NCBI RefSeq assembly: GCF_015234355.1
Contig: NZ_JADGMV010000001.1
Coordinates: forward strand, 558,001 to 622,000
DNA from: Psychrobacter sp. NG25
Lineage (GTDB): Bacteria; Pseudomonadota; Gammaproteobacteria; Pseudomonadales; Moraxellaceae
Length of the DNA stretch: 64,000 nucleotides
Direction of reading: 5' to 3'
A model generated the notes under the pieces. It worked only from the letters and a program-made list of their open reading frames with translations, did not search any database and had not been told where the DNA came from. The position numbers and the translations under genes are program-made. This document shows positions 57,998-64,000 of this stretch, one piece after another (within the stretch, counting starts at the first letter, position 1; each line of letters begins with the position of its first letter).

Positions 57998-58951
57998 ATG
58001 AATGCAAATAAGACACACGCTAATAAAGAGCCAGCCATTAAAAATACAATGGCTTCAGTTGAGTGGCAGGATTTGCGCCAACTAACGCGCGCTCAAATTG
58101 CTTATAACCTCATTTTGCCTTATCCGTTTTTATTGCTGTCTTGGTGGTTCGCCAGCCAGTCTTGGTATGTGATGGCATGTGGCGCTTCTTATTTATTTTT
58201 CGCTGCCGCTTTTCGCCAAGCGCACGACGGTTATCACCATAGCTTGGGTGCGAGCAAACGTACCGTTACCGGCATACTATTATTGCTTAGCGTACTATTG
58301 ATGACCAGTTTGCATAGTATCCGAGCCACCCATATGGAACATCACCGCAATCCATTGGGTGACAGTGATATCGAAGGCCGTTTGGCAAAAGGTTCATGGT
58401 GGCAAGCGCTGCTTGGCGGGATAACTTATCGATTGGATATTTATCGCCAAGGACTGCGTCTCAGCAGCCATCGTAATCAACGTATTGCTTGGTTAGAGTT
58501 TGGCTTGATTTTCCTTGTTATTATCACTGCACTGGTATTGACTGTGCTTCCTGTAGCTGTTCCTGCTATTTCAACGTTGGCGCAAGTGTTGATATATCAC
58601 CTACTGACGATGATGTTGGCCAATGCCAGTGTCGGCATCATCGCCGTGTGGGGCGTGCATCATGATTGTGATGAGACAATCGCCCGAACTGAGCGCAATC
58701 CTTTGGTCAACTTACTGACCTTTAATTTGCTTTATCACGTAGAGCATCATCTATTCCCTGCTGTGCCATCCAACCATTTACCTGAGCTTGCCAAGCGTTT
58801 GGATACGGCAGTGCCACACCTGACCAAAGCACATGTATTACCAAATATGGCTACTATAATGGAATTTATAAATCATTATGCGAGTAAGTTAAAAGACAAA
58901 GATCAAAATAGTAATGATAGTGAATGTCCTATTCGTAAGCGTTTTGCTTAA
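57998..58951 (+). CDS. Membrane fatty-acid desaturase 1
   Basis: A 317-residue di-iron membrane desaturase/hydroxylase. Histidine boxes are RQAHDGYHHSL (HDGYHH, about residue 74), ATHMEHHRNPLGDSDIEG (HMEHH, about 112) and LLYHVEHHLFPAVPSNHLPELAKRLD (HVEHH, about 248). Another histidine pair, VHHDCDE, lies about 20 residues before the third box. About four or five membrane helices separate them. It would introduce double bonds into fatty acyl chains or hydroxylate a lipid, plausibly for cold adaptation. The electron donor is not adjacent. A close paralogue lies at 61780. The Asn/Ser-rich C-tail is not conserved. Confidence 0.88.
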   Translation: MNANKTHANKEPAIKNTMASVEWQDLRQLTRAQIAYNLILPYPFLLLSWWFASQSWYVMACGASYLFFAAAFRQAHDGYHHSLGASKRTVTGILLLLSVLLMTSLHSIRATHMEHHRNPLGDSDIEGRLAKGSWWQALLGGITYRLDIYRQGLRLSSHRNQRIAWLEFGLIFLVIITALVLTVLPVAVPAISTLAQVLIYHLLTMMLANASVGIIAVWGVHHDCDETIARTERNPLVNLLTFNLLYHVEHHLFPAVPSNHLPELAKRLDTAVPHLTKAHVLPNMATIMEFINHYASKLKDKDQNSNDSECPIRKRFA

Positions 58952-59057
58952 TAGAATGGATAGGCACGTCAGCCTTACCTACATTGAAAGAATATGTTGA
59001 AAGTTTGGATTAATCGACTGAAAAAATAGCTAAAAAACTGTCTCTAAGGATATCGTC

Positions 59058-59519
59058 ATGAGTTCAGGTTCTAACAAAGGTCATGAAAATTATTCAAAAG
59101 CCAATGTCATAGCATCCTATTTATTCTTTGGTGGAGCCATTGGTGGCAGCTTAATAGGATTAATAATAGCTATGCTGATGGTCTTAGAAGCTGTCTTGCA
59201 AAGTGATGTCTTGCAGAATATCGTTAGATCAATAGTGCTAGCTGTATTAGCAGTACCTATCTGTGCATTCTTTGGTTTCATGATAGATCTGATCCCTGCA
59301 GCATTGACTGGTTGTTTAGTCGCGAGTTTGAAGCTATACCGCAATTATAAAGGTTTATCGTATTCAGCTATCATCGGTACAGTATCGACGGTTATCTGTA
59401 CTTTGTTATTCATGGTCTTTAACGACATACCTTTCTCACTTACTGCTTGTATCTTTGCTGCCTTTATCGGAAGTTCTAGTGGATATTTCACAGGGTTATT
59501 TGTCTTACCAAAGGCATGA
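59058..59519 (+). CDS. Small four-helix membrane protein (paralogue 1 of 3)
   Basis: A 153-residue protein of unknown function with four predicted membrane helices. Helix 1 is FFGGAIGGSLIGLIIAMLMVLEAVL; helix 2 runs through AVPICAFFGFMIDLIPAALTGCLVASLKLY; helices 3 and 4 are SAIIGTVSTVICTLLFMVF and SLTACIFAAFIGSSSGYFTGLFVLPKA. The three landmarks GGAIGG, IPAALTG and the terminal GxxxLPK recur in the proteins at 59632 and 61208. It sits 106 bp after desaturase 1. I cannot assign a function; an envelope role beside lipid genes is an inference only. Confidence 0.75.
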   Translation: MSSGSNKGHENYSKANVIASYLFFGGAIGGSLIGLIIAMLMVLEAVLQSDVLQNIVRSIVLAVLAVPICAFFGFMIDLIPAALTGCLVASLKLYRNYKGLSYSAIIGTVSTVICTLLFMVFNDIPFSLTACIFAAFIGSSSGYFTGLFVLPKA

Positions 59520-59631
59520 TTCACAAAGATAAGTTACATAATTAATCATCAATTCTCCACAGTAATTTCATGGGCTTTGCCAACGCCATATTTATACTAA
59601 ATTAACGATGAATGTTAATGGGATAAATAGA

Positions 59632-60132
59632 ATGAAAACGAATAATGAGTTAGGTGCGTACCCTTATGTACAAGTGGTTGTTCTGTTTGCAGGGGTTGGT
59701 AGCTTGGTTGGTGGGCTGGTAGCACAGCTGTTCTTGTTATTCATATTTAGGGATGCTAATTTTGCTCAAATAGGTTATCAGCCATTACTCTATGTTGGAT
59801 TACTGGGTTTTATCCCTGCTTTATTAACGGGCATGATTGTCGCTAGTCAACAGATATGGCGCGGTGATTATAAGAGTCTACGCACAACATTTTTAGTTGG
59901 GTTCGTAACATCAGCATGTTATATGGGCGCAATCGTTTTATACTTAGGCATAAATTCATTGATAGAGATTGGCGTGCTATTGGCATTTATGTTTGCTATA
60001 GGGATGTTTGGTGCTATCAATTCAGCGATTGCTAGCTGCATTGCTTTGCCAAAAGTATGTAAAAGTCGTTTTGATATAACGGCTAAAAAAGAAGACGATA
60101 ACTATAACGGGTTACGTTTTACTGAAAAATAA
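59632..60132 (+). CDS. Small four-helix membrane protein (paralogue 2 of 3)
   Basis: I start at ATG 59632, where a GGGA motif lies 8 bases upstream; the frame starts 24 bp earlier with a weaker context. About 166 residues, four helices: VVVLFAGVGSLVGGLVAQLFLLFIF; LLYVGLLGFIPALLTGMIVASQQIW; FLVGFVTSACYMGAIVLYL; and a helix ending in a CIALPK motif. It is the most divergent member but keeps the IPALLTG loop and the LPK ending of its neighbours. It is followed 19 bp later by the epimerase gene. Function unknown. Confidence 0.72.
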   Translation: MKTNNELGAYPYVQVVVLFAGVGSLVGGLVAQLFLLFIFRDANFAQIGYQPLLYVGLLGFIPALLTGMIVASQQIWRGDYKSLRTTFLVGFVTSACYMGAIVLYLGINSLIEIGVLLAFMFAIGMFGAINSAIASCIALPKVCKSRFDITAKKEDDNYNGLRFTEK

Positions 60133-60151
60133 TATACATAGGGAGTAAGGT

Positions 60152-61123
60152 ATGAATATTCTAATCAGTGGTGGTTCAGGGTTTTTGGGTAGTGCGTTCA
60201 GCGAGGAGATTCAACAGCGTTATCAACAGGATAATAGAAATATACACGTCACTTGGCTGACACGTGATGATAGCCAAGCACATCCCAATAATATTGAAAT
60301 GATGACTTATGATGAGCTATCAAAAACAGAAAATACCTTTGATATTATTTTAAACCTAGCAGGCGCAGGTATTGCCGACTCGCGTTGGAGCGATGAGCGC
60401 AAAGAGCAGTTGCTCGCCAGTCGCATCAAACCGACCGAATCAATACTGGCATTTATTGCTCGCACCACTATCAAACCGAAGCTGCTAGTCAGTGGTTCAG
60501 CGATTGGCTGGTACGGCACGCAAGGTGATAAGCCATTAACCGAAAGCAGTGGTTTTGAGACCGACTTTTCACATCAGTTATGTGAACAATGGGAACAGCT
60601 AGCTTTGACAGCAACAGAATATGGTGTACCTGTGGCTATCGTGCGAACTGGTGTAGTTATTCATCCTGAGGGCGGAATGGTTGGTAAGCTTTTGACACCA
60701 TTTAAAATGGGTGTCGGTGGTCAGTTGGGTAATGGTCAGCAGATCATGAGCTGGATCAGTCGTGAAGATTGGGTAGGCGCAGCGATATTTATCATTGAGC
60801 AGCATCTTGCTAGTTATACGCAAAGTCAGGCTACACAGGGTAATCTATTAAAAACGGCAACGGAAAACGATACGCCAGCGTTTGTGTATAACTTAACGTC
60901 GCCAAACCCAGTAAGTAATCATACTTTTACCAAAACGCTTGGAGCATGGCTGCATCGTCCGACCTTTTTTACCTTGCCTAATTTTTTACTCAAGTTGATG
61001 TTTGGTGAGATGTCGACACTATTGATAGATGGTCAAAAAGTATTACCACAAGCATTGCAGGACGCAGGTTATGAGTTCCAGCAGCCAACGCTCAAGCAAG
61101 CATTAGCAGAGCAGAAGTCATAA
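60152..61123 (+). CDS. TIGR01777-family NAD(P)-dependent epimerase-like protein
   Basis: A 323-residue SDR-type protein of the TIGR01777 (YfcH/SulA-domain) family. The nucleotide-binding MNILISGGSGFLGSAFSEE is at the N-terminus. FDIILNLAGAGIADSRWSDERKEQLLASRIKPTESIL (about 64-100) and LLVSGSAIGWYGTQGDKPLTESS (about 110-132) are family hallmarks. VAIVRTGVVIHPEGGMVGKLLTPFKMGVGGQLGNGQQIMSWISREDW follows. The catalytic residues of classic epimerases are only partly kept, as in the family. Substrate is unknown. It ends just before two parS-like sites and paralogue 3. Confidence 0.93.
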   Translation: MNILISGGSGFLGSAFSEEIQQRYQQDNRNIHVTWLTRDDSQAHPNNIEMMTYDELSKTENTFDIILNLAGAGIADSRWSDERKEQLLASRIKPTESILAFIARTTIKPKLLVSGSAIGWYGTQGDKPLTESSGFETDFSHQLCEQWEQLALTATEYGVPVAIVRTGVVIHPEGGMVGKLLTPFKMGVGGQLGNGQQIMSWISREDWVGAAIFIIEQHLASYTQSQATQGNLLKTATENDTPAFVYNLTSPNPVSNHTFTKTLGAWLHRPTFFTLPNFLLKLMFGEMSTLLIDGQKVLPQALQDAGYEFQQPTLKQALAEQKS

Positions 61124-61136
61124 ATGACTAGGTAGC

Positions 61137-61152
61137 TGTTTCATGTGAAACA
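61137..61152. other. parS-like ParB site
   Basis: TGTTTCATGTGAAACA: one central mismatch to parS. It is intergenic, after the epimerase. Confidence 0.5.
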
Positions 61153-61176
61153 TAGCTATTCCATATCTAAGCTTTA

Positions 61177-61192
61177 AGTTTCATGTGAAACC
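61177..61192. other. parS-like ParB site
   Basis: AGTTTCATGTGAAACC: the inner 14-mer GTTTCATGTGAAAC is identical to the neighbour 40 bp upstream, forming a closely spaced pair. Confidence 0.4.
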
Positions 61193-61207
61193 TACATAGA
61201 GGTGTTT

Positions 61208-61663
61208 ATGAGCAACATTGAGAGCAGCGTTACAGTTAGTGTCTCCAATTATCCGAAAGGTAAAGTAATAGGCATCTATGGGCTCTTAGGTGGTGCGATA
61301 GGAGGTCTAATTGCTACTTCTTTTATAATTGTATTTTCTGTAATTGAGGGAAGTACTTCTCTGCAAGAAATATCAGACTTTATAAAAATACTAGCAGTTG
61401 GTGCGGTTTTTGGTTTCCCTTTGGGTTTGTTGCCTGCATTATTGACTGGCTATAGCGCATACAAACTTGAGATTTATTTTGATTCTATGAGAAAGGTACT
61501 GCCCTTATTTACTGTTGGTTTTATGAGCACGTTTCTATGTATAGTTTGGTTTATGTTAAAGTCGGATTCGATAGATTCCGTAGTAAATATCATGCTAGTT
61601 TGCTGTATTGGTGGCGCAAGCGCGATAGCCACTGGTCTTATCGCACTACCTAAACATAAATAA
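61208..61663 (+). CDS. Small four-helix membrane protein (paralogue 3 of 3)
   Basis: I start at ATG 61208 because of the AGAGG just upstream; a GTG two codons earlier is in frame. About 151 residues with four helices. GLLGGAIGGLIATSFIIVFSV opens helix 1. FGFPLGLLPALLTGYSAYKLEIYF repeats the IPA(A/L)LTG landmark. FTVGFMSTFLCIVWFMLK and IGGASAIATGLIALPKHK complete the pattern. It is closest in layout to the protein at 59058. Unknown function. It precedes operator 3 and the second desaturase operon. Confidence 0.75.
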   Translation: MSNIESSVTVSVSNYPKGKVIGIYGLLGGAIGGLIATSFIIVFSVIEGSTSLQEISDFIKILAVGAVFGFPLGLLPALLTGYSAYKLEIYFDSMRKVLPLFTVGFMSTFLCIVWFMLKSDSIDSVVNIMLVCCIGGASAIATGLIALPKHK

Positions 61664-61677
61664 AATTTATCTACGCG

Positions 61678-61695
61678 TTTCACTTTTGACAGAAA
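61678..61695. promoter_or_regulatory. Candidate operator 3 (before desaturase 2)
   Basis: TTTCACTTTTGACAGAAA, 85 bp before the second desaturase. It matches operator 1 at all but one position and continues identically for several bases (AGAAATAAAA). Confidence 0.5.
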
Positions 61696-61779
61696 TAAAA
61701 TAAATAATACTAAGCCAATTAAATTAAGTGGTCGCGCCAGTAAGACAGCTACTGCTTATCACTAAGTAAGGAGAACATC

Positions 61780-62649
61780 ATGCGTCATCCTTCGTTAGCC
61801 AATATTGAATGGCAAGATTTGCGTCAGCTTAGTCTGAGCGAGACTGTTTATAATATTTTTTTATCATTACCTTTGCTATTGCTGTCATGGTGGAGCGCGT
61901 GGCAAGGGTGGTGGTTACTTGCACTTGTGGCGACTTTTTTCTTTTTTACCGCTGCACTGAGACAAGCACATGATTGTTATCATCGAACATTGGGAGTAGG
62001 GAGGCTTGCTACTGAGCTCATGCTGTTTTTACTTAGTATCACGATGCTCTGTAGCACGCATGCCATTCGGCACACACATCTCAACCATCATCGAGATCCG
62101 CTTGGCGATAGCGATGTCGAGGGTAACTGGGCTCGCCTGCCTTGGTATCAGGCAATATTAGGTGGCGGGATTTTTTCAATTGCGATTCAGTGGTTTGGCT
62201 TGACGCATGGTAGTCGCCGCAATCGCATTCTGGTTGCCTGTGATATGTTCCTCATTTTCGCAGTGATTGCCACTGCTTTTATTACGATGCACCCAGTTTT
62301 GATATATCACGTATTAGTGATGATATTGGCCAATACGATGGTGGGGTTCTTTGCTGTATGGAGTGTACATCATGGTTGTGATGACGTGGCATATGCCCGC
62401 AGTGAGCGTCATCCACTGATTAATCTATTGACCTTTAATTTGCTCTATCACATCGAGCATCATCTGTTCCCAGCAGTGCCGACCAATCACTTACCGATAC
62501 TAGCCAAGCGCTTAGATGCCGCCGCACCGCAGTGGACGCAGCAGCCCGTCATTCCCTTTTTAGTACCAGTCAATAAGTATCCAGTAGTACACATGACCGA
62601 AAAAGTTAACAGTCTTAATACTGAGGTATCACTCATAAAGGAGTCCTAA
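61780..62649 (+). CDS. Membrane fatty-acid desaturase 2
   Basis: A 289-residue paralogue of the desaturase at 57998. Shared landmarks are IEWQDLRQL at the N-terminus, LRQAHDCYHRTLG (box 1), RHTHLNHHRDPLGDSDVEG (box 2) and LLYHIEHHLFPAVPTNHLPILAKRLD (box 3), plus VHHGCDD. In box 1 the last histidine of HDxYHH is arginine (HDCYHR). The H-x-x-x-H pair remains, so activity may be kept with altered specificity. It lacks the Asn/Ser-rich tail of copy 1. A TAAGGAG ribosome binding site precedes the ATG. The DCC gene starts 1 bp after its stop, forming an operon. Confidence 0.87.
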   Translation: MRHPSLANIEWQDLRQLSLSETVYNIFLSLPLLLLSWWSAWQGWWLLALVATFFFFTAALRQAHDCYHRTLGVGRLATELMLFLLSITMLCSTHAIRHTHLNHHRDPLGDSDVEGNWARLPWYQAILGGGIFSIAIQWFGLTHGSRRNRILVACDMFLIFAVIATAFITMHPVLIYHVLVMILANTMVGFFAVWSVHHGCDDVAYARSERHPLINLLTFNLLYHIEHHLFPAVPTNHLPILAKRLDAAAPQWTQQPVIPFLVPVNKYPVVHMTEKVNSLNTEVSLIKES

Positions 62650-62650
62650 C

Positions 62651-63112
62651 ATGATTATCCAAAACCATATCAACAGCTATCGAGAGCAAGCGAGTTTATC
62701 CATTACCATGTACTACGATGATGCGTGTGTGATATGCAGCACCGAGGCGCATAACATGAAAAAGCGTCAACCAGAGAAGATACACTTAGTTTCTGTAGAG
62801 GAGGGGCTAGATGAGCTGGCGGCCGCAGGATTCAGCCGTGAGGATGCGATGACGTATATGTGTATGAAAGACAGTTACGGCAATTGGTACACACATATGG
62901 ATGCTGTACGTCTGCTATATAAGACAGGCGGCGTTAAATGGTCACCGTTGTTGTTTTTGCCAGTGATCAAGCAACTAGGCAACTTCACTTATCCGTATGT
63001 CGCTCGCAATCGCTATCGAATTCCAAACTGGGTGACCAAGATGATATATGGCACAGCAGTCACGCAAGCGTGTGAAAATGGCGTCTGCAAAATAGCGCCA
63101 GATAAACGCTGA
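62651..63112 (+). CDS. DCC-family thiol-disulfide oxidoreductase-like protein (DUF393)
   Basis: A 153-residue protein of the DUF393/DCC family. The motif MYYDDACVICSTEAHNMKKRQPEKIHLV (about residues 20-47) has the family D-x-x-C-x-x-C (DDACVIC). YMCMKDSYGNWYTHMDAVRLLYKTGG follows. It is predicted to be a thioredoxin-like redox protein; real substrates are unknown. The gene begins 1 bp after the desaturase stop with an AAGGAG ribosome binding site, so the two are co-translated. A redox partner role with the desaturase or its electron supply is a reasonable inference. A terminator follows. Confidence 0.88.
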   Translation: MIIQNHINSYREQASLSITMYYDDACVICSTEAHNMKKRQPEKIHLVSVEEGLDELAAAGFSREDAMTYMCMKDSYGNWYTHMDAVRLLYKTGGVKWSPLLFLPVIKQLGNFTYPYVARNRYRIPNWVTKMIYGTAVTQACENGVCKIAPDKR

Positions 63113-63133
63113 GGCAGTTGTGTCAAAAACAAT

Positions 63134-63160
63134 AAGACGGCTCTACTGCAAGCCGTTTTA
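63134..63160 (+). terminator. Terminator of the desaturase 2 operon
   Basis: The stem AAGACGGCT / AGCCGTTTT with a T-rich 3' side lies just after the DCC gene. Confidence 0.7.
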
Positions 63161-63631
63161 TGGCATGTCGTTTGTCGTAATAGTATGTGCATTCTTATTT
63201 GATATCAAAAGAACAATAAGGCTGATAACACCCACGAATAATGATAATAAAGCGCCTGTTATTAACGTCATGACAAAGCTTGATAAGAAGGGTCGGTGAA
63301 AATCTAACCCTAAAAGTTCAACGATATAGCTAGCAGCTACCCCTGCCAAAATCTCTGGTGATATAAAAGGAAAAATAGGCATGGCTAGATTCAAAATCTG
63401 TAGTCCTGCTTTTACGTAGACGCCTTTCTGTAGTGCTGTGATAAAACGATGCCACTGGTTTTTACGTGCAAAATCATCAAGTAACGTATAAAAGACAATA
63501 AAGCAGCTAACACCTGCTACCATACCAGCTATAGATAACCAAGAATTACCGTTTAATACCACACCCCATACAAAGCCTGCTATTGCACTGATACAAATCC
63601 AAAGTGTCCAAAAACCCCAGCGCTTATTCAT
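63158..63631 (-). CDS. Hypothetical four-helix membrane protein
   Basis: A 157-residue protein of unknown function. It has membrane helices at about 7-28 (FWTLWICISAIAGFVWGVV), 31-52 (WLSIAGMVAGVSCFIVFYTLL), 85-105 and 120-145 (SSFVMTLITGALLSLFVGVISLIVLLI). The central segment (ARKNQWHRFITALQKGVYVKAGLQILNLAMPIFPFISPEILAGVAASYIVELL) is amphipathic. No motif of a known transporter or enzyme was found. It is not clearly related to the three small membrane proteins upstream, since it lacks the PA(A/L)LTG loop and LPK tail. It is convergent with the DCC gene. Confidence 0.7.
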   Translation of the reverse strand: MNKRWGFWTLWICISAIAGFVWGVVLNGNSWLSIAGMVAGVSCFIVFYTLLDDFARKNQWHRFITALQKGVYVKAGLQILNLAMPIFPFISPEILAGVAASYIVELLGLDFHRPFLSSFVMTLITGALLSLFVGVISLIVLLISNKNAHTITTNDMP

Positions 63632-63810
63632 TTTTTCACCTTTGTTTTCTATTTAGCATATGTGCTCAACATTCACCATTAAGTGTACAAGCGAAGCTGA
63701 TCAGCTTTGATGTAAAGCGTATGAAGTTTTGATGAAAAAAATTTAATATATGTAGTAAAAAGAATATTTAAAGTAAAATAGGGTCATCTTTATATATATC
63801 AGACGCTATT

Positions 63811-64000
63811 ATGTGGTTCTTTATAATTTTGACTCAACTGCTTGCTTTCATGACTTGTATTCTGCTTTGGTGGTTTATCAAACCAAGAAAAACTATTGCA
63901 AAAACTACGCTGATGTCTACCGTCTTTGTCATTAACAATGGTTTTTTAATCTATGGTCTCAGCGACTTTTGGGGCGAGCGTTTTAACGTTTATCTGGTCA
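63811..64000 (+). CDS. Membrane protein, N-terminal fragment at window edge
   Basis: An ATG at 63811 opens a frame of 63 codons that continues past the right edge. The visible part (MWFFIILTQLLAFMTCILLW, then IKPRKTIAKTTLMSTVFVINNGFLIYGLSDFWGERFNVYLV) has two hydrophobic segments. Similar N-termini occur in membrane-anchored metallophosphoesterases, but the diagnostic part is not visible. A TATATATAT-like stretch (63790-63799) could hold the promoter. Confidence 0.5.
   Translation, partial: MWFFIILTQLLAFMTCILLWWFIKPRKTIAKTTLMSTVFVINNGFLIYGLSDFWGERFNVYLV

Overview
The window spans a chromosomal replication origin and about 37 kb of its left flank and 26 kb of its right flank. The block dnaA-dnaN-recF-gyrB on the minus strand faces rpmH-rnpA-yidD-yidC-mnmE on the plus strand, with a DnaA-box-rich gap at about 37.7-38.3 kb (oriC). 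Gene order, moderate GC with AT-rich gaps, protein sequence flavour, the long GyrB and the FMNT-to-DprA-to-TsaC style neighbourhood fit Moraxellaceae, most likely Psychrobacter. This assignment comes from recognition, not from a search.

Left arm (1-37 kb). It begins with a truncated rsuA, then yigZ, a YheT hydrolase, a thioesterase-fold protein, a DsrE protein, an AT-rich HNH nuclease, nitronate monooxygenase, a lipoprotein alpha/beta hydrolase, an Asp/Glu racemase, a DUF2798 protein, a decayed TonB-receptor tail and two MDR oxidoreductases (MECR-like and AcuI-like). A type III restriction-modification pair (mod-res, 11.3-15.6 kb) is followed by a repeat-rich convergent gap and guaA. Next come a BCCT transporter, a PatB/MalY C-S lyase, a YadA-head lipoprotein lacking an anchor, an McrBC locus, a crotonase, a LysE exporter, rlmF, mntP and the gyrB-recF-dnaN-dnaA block.

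Right arm (38-64 kb). The translation and membrane-insertion genes (rpmH, rnpA, yidD, yidC, mnmE) are followed by nrdR, ribD and ribE, a large hybrid histidine kinase, fmt-rsmB, an unknown protein, thrC, a LysM protein, dprA and tsaC. The end (57.3-63.1 kb) is an accessory-looking lipid/envelope cluster: a GbsR-type regulator, two paralogous desaturases, three paralogous small four-helix membrane proteins, a TIGR01777 epimerase and a DCC-family (DUF393) thiol protein. An 18-bp near-palindrome recurs before the regulator and before both desaturases and is a candidate shared operator.

Across the window there are at least 12 sites close to the universal ParB site (TGTTTCACGTGAAACA), one of them perfect. 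Many lie inside genes, and many carry a CATGTG/CACATG centre. A second cluster of DnaA boxes lies between ribD and ribE, mixed with two of these sites. Two families of non-coding palindromic repeats (about 150 bp and about 97 bp) each occur twice. Defence genes are present at three separate points (HNH, type III R-M, McrBC). No tRNA, rRNA, CRISPR array or complete insertion sequence was seen.
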